Positions 25,580 to 37,499 of a stretch of 64,000 nucleotides of DNA are shown here, piece by piece. The stretch is from Plecoglossus altivelis (Eukaryota > Chordata > Actinopteri > Osmeriformes > Plecoglossidae): contig BROE01000013.1 in the NCBI GenBank assembly GCA_036571765.1, positions 4,120,912 to 4,184,911 of the forward strand. The letters run 5' to 3'. How positions within the stretch are numbered: the first letter of the stretch is position 1; every line of letters begins with the position of its first letter. The notes beneath the pieces were generated by a model. The model was not told the origin of the DNA. It was given only the letters and a program-made list of their open reading frames with translations, and did no database searches. A program made the position numbers and the translations under genes.

Positions 25580-26450
25580 CTGATTGGCACTGTCTGACTG
25601 TTTGTCTATCTGTCTGTGTCTCTAACCCCAACCCTCCTGACTACATTAACCCTTTCAGAGCAGACAAATGACGTTACTCTCTTCCTAATCCTGAAATGCA
25701 TATGTCTGCTCCCTCCTCTCTGTGTGCTGGGGTTTATCTCCTAAAAGCTGCTTCTGGGTCATTTGTCAAAGTCACTTTCAGCAGACGTGTCATTAAGTCA
25801 CTAAGTGCCACATTGTCATTTGATCCCATAAGTCCGGAGCCAGACCGGAGAAGAGCATTCTGGCTTCGATGCTGCATGTGATTGTGAGCAAAGTGATGTT
25901 TCAGTGGAAAATTACCCTTTGTTACATTATCACCGTCACTCTGCTGAAATGTAATCAATACCCATCCGTGCAGTCCAAGTCTCAGGGAGCTGGTGATGTA
26001 ACAGGACGGAGGGGCGGCGGGCACCAAACGCCTACCATCGTGATGCCTTCTGCTCAAAACACTTCAGTTGACGCGCACATCCACGGACGGACGCTTTGGA
26101 TGATCGTATTTATTTTCGACCGGAGTTCGCTCTGTTTACTGCTGCCCTGCCACAAATAAACATTTTGTCCATTAGTCACATTTACGAATAAATAAAAAAC
26201 AAGAGGTTTTTGAACCAACGGGGCTATCTGGGGAGATGCTAGGCAGCGCGGTGCGCGCACGGCGTGGTCAGGCCGGCCGGCCTGTCATGGGAGCATCACT
26301 TCAGCGCAGCAGCTGACAGGGCTGTGGGGGTGTTGCCACAGTGGAGGGAAGCTGTGGGATTGTGTAAGAAGATCCAGCACAGGGCACTCAGAGCAGCTCC
26401 CCCTCACTCTGGATCACACCACTGACACACTGCCAAGTTCTCAGGCCCCC
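25580..26450. other. Unique intergenic DNA
   Basis: Non-repetitive and balanced in composition. A candidate place for conserved non-coding elements, but nothing can be named. Confidence 0.35.
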
Positions 26451-26454
26451 TTTC

Positions 26455-26925
26455 ACACATACACATGCATTCACTCACACACACACACACACAGTGCACT
26501 CACACACACACACACACACAGTGCACTCACACACACCACACACACACACAGTGCACTCACACACACACACAGTGCACAGTACACTCACACACACAGTACG
26601 CTCACACACACATCAAATCCACACTCACACACACAGCAACACAGTATACACACACGCACACAGCACACTCACACCCACACACACAGGGCACTCACACAAA
26701 CAAAGCACACCCCCACACTCACACACCTACTCACACACCCACACAGTACACACACACCCAGTCACCCAGCACACCACACACTTACACCACCTACTCACAC
26801 ACCCAACCAGTACCACCCACCAGTCCACACTAACACCCACACACTCACACACCTACTCACACACCCACACAGTACACACACACAGTCACAGCACACCCAC
26901 ACACTCACACACACATAGTACACTT
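26455..26925. repeat. CA minisatellite (CAGTGCACTCACACACACAC)
   Basis: About 470 bases with GTGCAC palindromes within the units on the left and ACCTACTCACACACCCACAC units on the right. Confidence 0.9.
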
Positions 26926-27014
26926 CAGACTTAAGCCCTGCTGAGTTACAGTAAACACACAGCACATAATATTCTCTAACATGCACCTCCTCTTTTCCAG
27001 AGTGCATGGGGAAT

Positions 27015-27415
27015 GAGACACAGAGAGAGACACAGAGAGACAGAAAGAGTGAGAGAGAGACAGACAGAGATAGTGAGAGGGAGAGACCGAGGTCCCACCG
27101 AGTGGGACAGAGATAGTACAAAATAGAGTGAGAAAACTTGTAAAAAGAAAGACAGAGATAGAACGAAGAGAGAGAAAGAGACAGCGGGGAGAGAGAGAGA
27201 AAGGGAGAGAGAGAAAGAGACAGAGAGAAAGAGAAAATGAGAGAGATAAAGAGAGAGATAAAGATAGAGAGATAAAGAAAGGGAGAGAGATAAAGAGAGA
27301 GAGAGAGAAAGAAAGAAAGGGAGAGAGATAAAGAGAGAGAGATAGAGAGAGAGATAAAGAGAGAGATAAAGAGAGAGAAATAAAGAGAGAGAGAGAGAGA
27401 GAGAGATAAAGAGAG
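27015..27415. repeat. Polypurine GAGAGAGATAAA minisatellite
   Basis: About 400 bases of purines broken mainly by single T residues. Confidence 0.9.
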
Positions 27416-28367
27416 ATACAGTTGTCTCTGCTCTGTTCTACTTCTGGACTAAGGACCTCAGGTGTCCACTGCTGTCTCCAGACTGGTTCTTCACCAACAT
27501 CTCATGTACGCCCCATCAGTCAATCACAGTGAGTGAAACGCACGTTTCAGTACCTCACGGAGGTATCCCATGTCCCAAATGTCCGACCGACGTACAATAC
27601 TTCAGCCCGGTTCCTCCTCCTTTGCAGGAGTGTGAAGGCGCCTGTTGGCTGCAGCGCCTCCCAGGAGCGGAGTGGCTGAGGAAGCTGTGTGGGATGGGTT
27701 TCAGCATGACCTGGAAGGATCCATCAAGCATGCCATCAGCCTCGCCCCAACTCCGCTGATGAGATCCAGACTGGCTTTGCTCCACGTCCACCCCCCTTCA
27801 CCCCTCCCCTCTCCCCCCTGCCCTCCCCCTCTCCCTCCCTAGTGTCCCATCCCCTCACATCATCAATACCCCTCAACCCCTCTGTCACTCCCCCCCCCCT
27901 CTTCCCCCCCACCCCTCCTCTGGAACCCCTTACATCAAAGCCACCCAGCTTAACGTGCCATTGATTAGGCCAGCAGCGGGGGGGTTTCCATAGGGGGTGG
28001 GGACTTCCAGGGGGGTGGGGAGTTCCAGGGGGAGGAGGGTGGTAGGGGTTGTAGCCGGTACTCCGGGGGAGTTCAGCTATCTACCACTCCTTGGGATCAA
28101 CACAGAACCCTCCTCCTACTACAGACAGCTGCTGCAACACTGGACACACACAGCACTGACAGGCTAGGCTGGCGGTAGTCAAACAAACAGGGAAAATAAG
28201 AGTTCATCTTTCTCTGCGGCAGCTGGAAGTCCACAGACTCCTCCCTAACGCGGCTCTCTACTCCACCTTCCACGCTGCCGTGTGGGTGTTGCCACTGCTG
28301 GAGGAGAGAGGAGATGTGAGGGAGAGAACAGTACCCTGGGGTTGTAGTGTAAACAGCAGAGCCCCCC

Positions 28368-28668
28368 CCCCCCACACACACACACAGGCACCAGCACACA
28401 CAGGAATAAACACACACACACACACAGGCACAAACATACACAGGCGCAAACAAACACACAGGAAAACACACACACACAGGTACAAGCACACACACACAAG
28501 CACACACATACAGGCACAAACACACACACACACAGGTACACACACAAACAGACAAACACACACATACAGGCACAGGCACACACAGGCACACACACACACA
28601 CACAGGTACACACACAAACAGACAAACACACACACAGGCACAAACACAAACACACACACACACAGCAG
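28368..28668. repeat. CA minisatellite (CAGGCACAAACACACACACA)
   Basis: About 300 bases of CA-rich units beginning after an 11-base C run. Confidence 0.9.
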
Positions 28669-28669
28669 T

Positions 28670-29610
28670 CCAGGTCCTTGTTCTTGAAGTGGGCCTCCCA
28701 TCAGCAGCCTTTCTTTCCTGTCCGTCTGCTGGCTGCATTAGAGAGCAGCTCTGTTTCTGCTCCTCCAACACACCTCGTCTAGACTCCGTCACCTGGGCGA
28801 TGAGCGTAATTGGTCTAATTGGATGTTTGCACACAGCCAATGATGCATGTCAACAACCTATTTTAACAGCGGTTATGTCTTGAGCAATGTTGTCGTAGGC
28901 CAGCTTTACGTTGCCTGTCTACAGAGCCAAGGCTGCACCCTCATGAGCGCACAAACACCAGCTAACTTTCATCTCACGGCCAAACTTCACGAGTGTTCTG
29001 TCATTCAGCTATGACAACACGACGTTACAAGTAGCTCTGGTTCCACTAGGTACTGAAAGCCATGAAGGGCTCTTCACATCTGTATGATTTTGAGATGGCA
29101 TAATATCCTCTCACGCCCGCCTACACGCACTATCTGGATATTCATGAGAGGAGAACGAGGCAGTTCTAACTATACTGATGGCGGCCAGCTGAGTTGTTAT
29201 ACAGGAGGGGGGCAGGGGGGCTATGATCATGGGCTCTCGTGCTTCCTAGTAGTGCCATACATCACCGCTGTCATCTAGGGTGTGCGATGGAAGGACAGCT
29301 ACTAACCTGACCCCACCCTGAGTGTTTAACTACTTACGCCACATTCTGGCATCACATAATCAGTGGGAATGGGCACCTCTGTATGCACATACTGTGGGGG
29401 GACGGTAGCTGATGTGAATTAAAAGCGCTTGTATCAACAAGGGCGGAGGTGTGTGCAGCGAGGAAGACTGCGGGCCTCAGCTGAGAGGCTGGGGGTCCCT
29501 GAGGTGAGAGCGCCTCAGGTCAGGTAACTCAGCTCTGGGCTGAACAAGCCCCCAAACACCTTTCATAGCCTCCAGTACAGACCAGCCTGATCCTGCTCTC
29601 AATGATCTCT
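28670..29610. other. Unique intergenic DNA
   Basis: Mixed sequence with no recognised gene or repeat family. Confidence 0.35.
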
Positions 29611-29613
29611 TCA

Positions 29614-29858
29614 ACTCTGTCTGTCTGTCTGTCTGCCTGCTTACCTGTCTGTCTGTCTGCCTGCTTACCTGTCTGTCTGTCTGCCTGTCTGTTTGCCTGC
29701 CTGTCTGCCTGTCGGCCTTGGTGCTCCTCTGTCTGCCTCCCTGCCTGTCTCCCTCACTGCCTGCCTGCCCACACGCCTGTCTGCCTGCCTGCCTGTCTGC
29801 CTGCCTGCCTGTCTGCCTGCCCACACGCCTGCCTGCCTGCCTGCCTCCCTACAGCCCC
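29614..29858. repeat. CTGTCTGCCTGC tetranucleotide-based repeat
   Basis: Mixed CTGT and CTGC units with CCCACACGCCTG interruptions. Confidence 0.9.
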
Positions 29859-30531
29859 CTCCTACAGCACCTAGGGTTATAGTCAGGAACACAGCCCTTC
29901 CAAAGTCTCAGTAGAAATCAGCGGTGCAGGATCGGTGAGAAGGCTTGGGCAGGGAGAGGCCTGGGAGAGGAGGAGCGCTGCTCTGGCTCTTCTGAGACTC
30001 CCCTCCTGGCTTTTGAAGGAGGGATGAGCGGAAGGAAAATCAATAGGCTGGAGCAGAAGGCCTACGATGGCATGGCTAATCTGGTTTCTGCATTAATGTT
30101 TCACATGCTGGGAGAGCTGTATAACCCTCTGTACTGTGGGCCTCAGCAGACACACACACACACACACACAGTGATAGCCTTCATGGATACACAAAAGACC
30201 GAGAAACACCCTTTTCAAAAAAAAGGTCCTTGGATACTTGCAGTGAGGTGCACACACCACAAGCCTCTAAAACACATTCACACATACAGTAAAAAGGCTT
30301 AACATTCTCTGACACTCAGATGCAGGCAAAACAATGTGCAGAAACAACAATAAATGGTCATTACTGTGGACAATATATCAAGCAGATCTTGATATCCCAA
30401 GACGAGCGACCACTTTGTGATGGACGGAACAGAACTCGACTTTACTGATATATACAGTAGCATAGGCAACACACCATCTTTAGCTTTGCAAAAAGTACGA
30501 CGAAGCTGTAATAATACAGCAGACAAGATGA

Positions 30532-30645
30532 GGATGGGGAGCTCAGTGGGTAGAGCATTTGACTGTAGATCAAGAAGTCACAGGTTCAAATTCTCTCGGT
30601 ACTGTACATTGCAATGGATAAAATAGCCTGCTAAATATGTATTTA
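30532..30645 (+). mobile_element. Short SINE with a tRNA-Cys-like head
   Basis: The head resembles tRNA-Cys: A box GCTCAGTGGGTAGAGC (30541-30556), anticodon arm TTTGACTGTAGATCAAG and B box GGTTCAAATTC (30583-30593). The anticodon position reads GTA instead of Cys GCA, and the acceptor stem is not complementary, so it is not a working tRNA. The tail at 30615-30640 (TGGATAAAATAGCCTGCTAA) resembles the GGATAAAAGCGTCTGCTAAATG end common in fish SINEs and their partner LINEs. Target-site duplications are not obvious. No central body is seen between head and tail, so it is a very short or internally deleted copy. Confidence 0.7.
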
Positions 30646-30801
30646 TTTTCTGACGTGAAATGATGTTTGGACAGGCACGGTTACCTGGAACAGACTGAGG
30701 AAAGAGTAGGAGGGAGAAAAAATAAACTGGCCTTAAAGAAATGCGAGCTTTAGGTCACTGGCAAGATAACAGGAGACCCTGTTTTTGGAGATTGGTTCAC
30801 G

Positions 30802-30803
<2 letters not shown>

Positions 30804-30836
<33 letters not shown>

Positions 30837-30883
30837 CGTGTGTGTGTGTGCGCGTGCGTGTGTGTGTGTGAGTGCATGCATGC

Positions 30884-30923
<40 letters not shown>

Positions 30924-31080
30924 AAGAGAGGGAGAGGGAGAGAGGGAGGAAGAGAGGGAGAGAGGGAGGAAGAGGGAGACAGAGGGAGACAGAGAGGTAG
31001 AGAGAGATAGAGAGAGAAAGAGAGGGAGGGGAAGAGGGAGAGAAAGAAGAGAGAGGGAAAGAGAGAGAGGGAGAGATAAG
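30804..31080. repeat. (GT)n joined to a polypurine GA tract
   Basis: A GT/GC alternating run (30804-30885) passes directly into a GA-rich tract (30885-31080), a junction of potential Z-DNA and triplex DNA. Confidence 0.88.
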
Positions 31081-31084
31081 TAGC

Positions 31085-32390
31085 AGTGTGGAGCAGCGAT
31101 CCTCCCCAGACACTGAATCATAATCTCTAAACTCTACAGGTATTTGGGTGTTTATGCCACAGTTTCCACATTTCTTTCCCCTGACATTAGGGGGGATATA
31201 ACTCAGGGGCGACAGACGGACATCTCCCTTGCAGAGACTGGTACGGAGAGGAGAGCTGCCATAGGCTACCCACCTCCCCCACGCACCCACCCCCACACAC
31301 GGCCAGATGTGCGTTTCTATCTGCTACCCCCCTCCCTGTCCTCGTCCCACCACTCGTCCTGACACCGCTAACGCCTGCAAACACGCTGGAACACTCACTC
31401 ATTTGGCTCCAGCGAGCAACATAACTGGTCTTCCAGCAATTTTAAAAAGACGCTTAACAGTGAGATTCAATTCTGCTACAGTGTTTTGAGTCCTTCAACT
31501 TTATTAAACTGGTCCCGATGAGGTGTTCACTAAATCAGGGTTTTTTTAATCTTATCGTTTGTATTTTAGTTGTGAGTTATATGATGTGTAAAAGTTTCCA
31601 GTCTCTCTGCATCCAACGAAAAGACTACAGTGACCATCACAACCCAAAGTGTACTAATGATGCATAATGTACTAACAGGTGTAATAGATGGTTGTGCGTC
31701 GATACAGTTGTGGTTGTCATTTTAATTTCAATTTATTTTCTTCTGCAATCTATCTATCTACTTCTATTTTGAGGTCGTTCAATTTAAATTATACCATTAA
31801 ACAGTCAAACATTTTCCTAGTGGTACATAGTTGAAGTATTTTTAATGTCACCCCTCCAAAAATAGCTGTGCTGGGTTGGCTAAGATGGGCTTATTTTGTA
31901 AAACCTCTGCCAATCAAACTCTTGCAAAGGTACAAGTTCAGACTTAATTGGGGGCGCCATTAATCATTTTTGAATTCATTGCAAAATCTTACCCATTGTA
32001 TCTTTCACTTTGGTTCCCATGCAATCAAATGAACCATTTGGACCTCTTCAACAGTTCAACAGCTTAACAGTTCAACAGTTGGCGTTGAAGTTCAAGGTTG
32101 GGGGAGGTTAACAATGAACATTGACGCCTTAGGTCTAAGGGAGAGTCATTTAGTATTATATTGAATCCAATAAAAGTTAAGAAGTCATTAGCAAACTTCC
32201 TACTGTATCTTATATTACCCACGCATTTGATGTTAGGCTAGCAATTCCTGGTTCTGGAAGCTGTGTAGGAGGCCTAGTCATGCACCTAAGATCAAGATAA
32301 GGTTAGCTAATCCTAACCCTTTAGGGGCTGTATAAAATTACCTACCATCTTTAATATTTATCATATGCTGTCATTAAATCTATTGAAATA
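31085..32390. other. Unique, AT-rich intergenic DNA
   Basis: No recognised gene. The right half is AT-rich with several short direct repeats (ACAGTTCAACAG at about 32050). Confidence 0.35.
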
Positions 32391-32539
32391 TCAATGTTTT
32401 GTATTATAAAGTATAGTATAGCCAGTATTCAACCAAGCCTTCAAGACATGACGACCCTCTCATCACAGTGTCTTTACGTCGAAGACAGCTATAAATCTGG
32501 TGGAATCATCTTTCTTAACGCTCTAATTATATCATTGCA

Positions 32540-32710
32540 AGATGTGTCCATATATGTATTCTATATCTATATCATATTAGTATATAGATATAAGACTGAT
32601 ATCTATTATAGATAATTATATTTATTATATATATATAATATATGTGTTATAATAATTTATCTATCATCTATCGATCTAGAATATAGATAGATAGATAGAA
32701 ATATAGATAT

Positions 32711-32744
<34 letters not shown>

Positions 32745-32900
32745 TATATTCAATTTATACTCTAATATGTGCTGTGGTAATGATATATATCTATATATTA
32801 TATATAGATATATATATATATATATATTAATCTATATCATATATATTTATATATAATATATATGTGTGTTGTGGTGTGTGATTATATACCTATATATTGA
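32540..32900. repeat. TATATC/GATA AT-rich tract
   Basis: (TAGA)n at about 32685-32745 within irregular TATATATCTATA sequence. Self-complementary throughout. Confidence 0.85.
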
Positions 32901-33023
32901 ATAATTAAATGACTGATAATATGCTATAATCTATATCTGATTTATATAGTATTGGTGCGTGTGTGTGTGTTTAAAAAATGTATTTGTTTTACAATGCTTG
33001 ATAACCTGGGGGTTGGTACTCAC

Positions 33024-33270
33024 CGGTTTCACGTTCATGGGGACAGGGTCGAACAACTCGGTGACTTCCAGCTCGAGAGTCTCTCGGGTCACGCTGAAGA
33101 AATGCACCAAAGGTTTTGGGACTTTAGATGCGGGGAAAGTCGGCAATATCGGAGACAACTATAACAATAGGTCTAAGTTGTAAGTCGTTATAAGTATTAC
33201 AAGGGCTCTGAAGGCGGAACCGTTCCTGTCACACACTGTCGGTCACTTCCTAGAGCCACTAGTTCATCGC
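33024..33270 (-). other. Possible exon and GC-rich promoter of an unknown transcript
   Basis: A GC-richer island in AT-rich DNA. On the minus strand 33158-33024 is exactly 45 open codons (with KVPKPLVHFFSVTRETLELE and VTELFDPVPMNVKP) between an acceptor-like TTGTTATAG and a strong donor CCG|GTGAGT. The next stretch (33190-33270) has an ETS-like AGGAAGTGACCG (minus) and CGCGACGAG. It is either an internal exon or a first exon with a late ATG (MNVKP). I do not recognise the peptide and no partner exon was found. Confidence 0.35.
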
Positions 33271-33713
33271 GACGAGAGGTGCGCATGCAGCTGAATCTCA
33301 TCAGTGCGCACGGGTCATTTTCAGTGCTTGGATTGATATCTGCAGCGCCTCCAACGAGGTGAAACTTGACGGACGCTTTAATCGAATAAATGCGTTTTTA
33401 CAAAAGTCAAAGACAATAATTATGACAATTGGGATAATTGTAGTACATTGAATGTCTATAGACTGTTTGTAAAAAGTACATTTTAAAATATATATTGTCA
33501 AGTTGAAGTTACAAATTCATTCAGTGTCGATAAATAAATCAATGTTTTGAAGAGGTATACAGCTCTGTTCTTTTCTACCAATGTAATTTTGTTTTCAAGT
33601 TTTACTTTCACTGCAATTTGGTGGGATTTTAGCTTTGTGAGAGCCAAGAGCATTCACTAAACCTCACTGTCATTAACACGCTTTATTGTGGCTGGTGTTC
33701 GGTTTGCACTAAA

Positions 33714-33742
33714 CACAAACACACACACATACACACACACAA
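33714..33742. repeat. (CA)n microsatellite
   Basis: Short CA run with a single T interruption. Confidence 0.8.
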
Positions 33743-34599
33743 CCTGTCTAACCTGTGTCTAATGTGTTGCTAGGTCTTGTGGCAGTGCTATTTTTCAAGG
33801 ACAGTATTGATTGCCCAGCTGGAGACACTGTAGTCTCCCCCTTGTAGAAGGCAGCTTGTGTTCTTTGTGTGGTGATTCCTCCCCTAGTGGCCCCGCCCCT
33901 GAATTGTGTTGTTCCTGTTTCAGGCAGAGTTATTGCTTTTCCCTCCGGCCATGTGCTGGACAGCCTGGACTCTTGCAAGGCAGTGCAAGATCAAAGTGTG
34001 TTTTTGCGTTATGTTTTGAACGCGCGTGCTCATACTATTGCATAGCAGACGCTCACACATCCACTGTCAGGACGATAAACTCGATCAGAGAGAGACGCGC
34101 GTTTAAGGGGCTCTGTTGTGTGACCTGCTGGCTGCAGGGCATGTGGGTCATCTTCGGCAGAACTCAGTGCTGGCTCAACATCCAGAGGAGGGGTGCGTTA
34201 ATCCTCTCTCAGCCCAGGAATGCTACCTCCAGCCCAGCCAGCGCTCAGGCTAGCAGCCGCTAGGGCCCCCACGCTAATTGGAGGCTCTGAAGCGTTTGGA
34301 GGCATGCAAATATCTCCGGCTTTGCTCAGATACCCTTCTGTTCCACTTCCACTCCTCTCCAATCCCCTCATTCCACCTGACTGAAGGAGAGGAGTGGAGA
34401 AGCAGAGAGGGAGGGAGAAGGAGGCGGCGGTGGTGGTGGTGGGGGACAGCTGCTGTTGTTGTCTCCGGTGCTTCCCTGGGCCTGTGGCTGCAAGTCGCTT
34501 GGCTGCATGTCACTGGCACTAGTACAATCAAGTTTAGAAGATTATTTGCAGGCCGGCTGAACGTCCAGATTTCCTATGAAAGGCACAAGCTGCAAAATC

Positions 34600-36365
34600 C
34601 TAGGGTTTCCAAATCCCACCCATGCGGACACCACACACTACCCCCCCTCGGCCCACCTCACAACATCCAACACAGCTAAGGCGCCGGATTAGCCCCACCT
34701 CACACGACACACACTGCCCCACCACCTCCCACACTCCGCACACGGGCCCCTTAACCTCGAGCCACCTGAGGGACACCACATCGGAGCTTCCCCACCTCGG
34801 TCACACACACTATAACACACAACAAACTGCCCTGCGCAACAACAAGACAAGCTCAGAACATGGGGTAAAAAATCTACGGGAGGCCTCAACACATTGCTAC
34901 TTAACACACTAGACGCAGAGTACTGCACAAAAACACACAGAACACACGCAACTCCACTCTCACACACTCACACTTGGCTTTCTTCACGAAACCATACTCC
35001 CACACAACTACTTGACACACACACTGACCTCGAATCAGCCACACACACACTTTCCCTGCACAAAAGCCACACTGCCCCTTCCACCCACCCACACACTGCC
35101 CCCACCTTCCACACACCACTGCCTCCTTGAGAATGTGCCACACCATTCACGGATCACGACTCATACGCCCGCACAAATACTACATACATACATGCACCAC
35201 ACCCACCACATATTGCATCTTGCCCTCGACTGTACAACATTCAACAAGGACACAGCCCCGAAGCCTCCCACACAGATTTGCCCACAGGGTACAACCACAC
35301 GTAGCTGGACAACTATCGTTATCATTCATATGCTCTCATCAACCTCGATTGGTGACACTTAGGGAACGTATACCTATACTATGGCATTCCTTTTTTCTAC
35401 GCGCACGACATTAAGTCGTGGGGTTAGCTCATACTCCATTCTTTTCCACGCGAGCCCGCGACCTCTCGTGTGATCTTCGCACACCTGCGTTCTTAGATTT
35501 CTCATTGGGAACTAACACTGACGCTCTCAGGTCCGATTCGCGGGCAGGAGTGAAAGGGAATACAAACCAGTACGAGAATCGGCTTCGCAGCAAGGGGCCT
35601 CACGCACTATTAAGCCTCCAATCCATTCATCTTCAGACACATAATGAAGACAACTACGCTGCCCCATCACAAGACCAACTACTGTCCTCATGCCCAGTCA
35701 GACTACGGAGTCTTGTAAAACAAAACAAAAATAGCAGGACCATATTTTTGTAAAGAAATGATGTGTTAACGTGTCAGTGAATTAGATAGAGCATTAAGAC
35801 ATTGCTGAAATGCTTGGAAATATAAGAGGCAGCGTGAAGCCAATTCAAAATCCATAGATTATAGACGACACGATGCTTTGCATTTCAAAAAGATCTAGCA
35901 TTTCAAAAGCCACTCTACTGAGTATGCTATTTCTTAATTGTTCGTCAGCTAATCTTCTACTGACCCAATTAAAAAGAGGAAGCCGAATTCTGCAGTGTAG
36001 ACTATGCGTTCGCTCAGTGGATGTCATGCACGAGTTTCGACACCGCCAACCACACAGCGTCTGTCACTCTCAATATTCTAGTATCAATCTCGCACTGTTC
36101 CTAAGTGTGCTCCAGAATAATCCAAAATGCAACCCTGTCAGCAATATACTCTATACGTGCGTTGGGTCATCGCTCGCTTATCCTTACCGTGCTCGGCCTT
36201 CTTCTCGACTTTCGATATCGTCGTACATGACCTCAAATTGCATTATGTCTCCACAGCCCCACTTTATTCTATGTCCACTGCTTGCAGATCGGTTCGGACA
36301 CCCGCCTCTCCATTTGGATTCCGCACTCTCTCGCCCTAACACACACAAGGTGGCCCGCTGAATTC
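34600..36365. other. Abnormal block, probably error-rich assembled sequence
   Basis: It starts as scrambled CA/CCAC-rich sequence (34600-35200) and continues as almost random sequence with many CpGs and no simple repeats (35360-36360), unlike anything else in the window. Several open frames of 60-160 codons on both strands lack any protein-like feature. No gene is called. Confidence 0.5.
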
Positions 36366-36944
36366 TCGTTGCATCAAAGGGAAGGCGTGGTTACATAAAA
36401 GAAGGAAAACTATTGGGGTGGAACCCTAGACAGAAGAAAGCCTGCTAAAAGCATCAGTCTCTAACTTAGACACTGACCCCTTGAGATGTATATTCAAGGG
36501 TCACTTGCCATTTAGAGGCAGATAAAAGACTGCTCCATTGACACTCTGCAACTGCTTCAAGCAGATGATACACAATATTCCTCCTTTTTTGAATATTTTT
36601 TTTTACAGTACTCTGGTTAATGTAAGAATGTCCAACAGAAGTATTAGAGGCATCAGTATTGCCAGCCACTGTGTGACATTCCACTCTCCTCTTCCTTGTT
36701 CTCTGGCACACACATGACAACCGCACAGACAACTGGATGGGTCCTCGGGGACTGGTTTTGGCATACCAGGGCATAAATTAGTCCCTCCACCCAACCCTCC
36801 ACCCCTCCATCCCTAGGTGGGGTTTTCCTGCCACACTCCCATTCACCCCCAGAGAGCCCTCGTTAGCTGAACCCATCCACATGTCACAGAGACATCCGTG
36901 TTGAGTGGCCCTTCTGCTGCCACACACCACGCTTCCGTTCTCAC

Positions 36945-37090
36945 TGGCCCCAAGCTCCTCCTATCTCCTCCCCCCTCACAGGAAGTCCTCTCCCATCTCC
37001 TCACCCCTCACAGGAAGTCCTCTCCCATCTCCTCACCCCCCACAGGAAGTTCTCTCCCATCTCCTCACCCCTCGCGGGAGGTGAGGGCAT
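36945..37090. repeat. 35-bp tandem repeat (CTCACAGGAAGTCCTCTCCC)
   Basis: Four units of about 35 bp, each with GGAAGT and CATCTCCTCACCCC. Confidence 0.85.
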
Positions 37091-37254
37091 CCTAAAGTCA
37101 TCACTCCTGTCATCTACAGGTCAGGCGTGACGGTGACTTATGGCTCAGGACAGGGGATGAGCACAAGGCACTGCTGGGCGCAGAAACAAGCCCTGTGTTT
37201 GTCCAGGAGGACAGAGGAATACTGTGGAGGTATGTTGGGTGGCAGGTCTGATGT

Positions 37255-37498
37255 GGGCCGGTTCCATTCCTGCTCCTCCACCTTGGTGTGGCCTAGTCCC
37301 ATTCCCGCTCCTCCACCTTGGTGTGACCTAGTCCCATTCCCGCTCCTCCACCTTGGTGTGGCCTAGTTCCATTCCTGCTCCTCCACCTTGGTGTGGTCTA
37401 GTTCTATTCCTGCTCCTCCACCCTGATGTGGTCTAATTCCATCCCTGCTCCTCCAACCTGTTATCGATGGCCAGGTCCCATCCTTGCTCCTCCAGCCA
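37255..37498. repeat. 35-bp tandem repeat (GCTCCTCCACCTTGGTGTGG)
   Basis: About seven units of GCTCCTCCACCTTGGTGTGG then CCTAGTCCCATTCCC, decaying towards the right end. Confidence 0.9.
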
Positions 37499-37499
37499 T

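Noticed and set aside
30532..30605. A functional tRNA-Cys gene
   Set aside because: Anticodon is GTA instead of GCA, acceptor stem does not pair and a SINE tail follows.
35127..36361. Open frames up to 162 codons on both strands
   Set aside because: They sit in the abnormal, error-like block. Composition is random and no motif or splice structure supports them.
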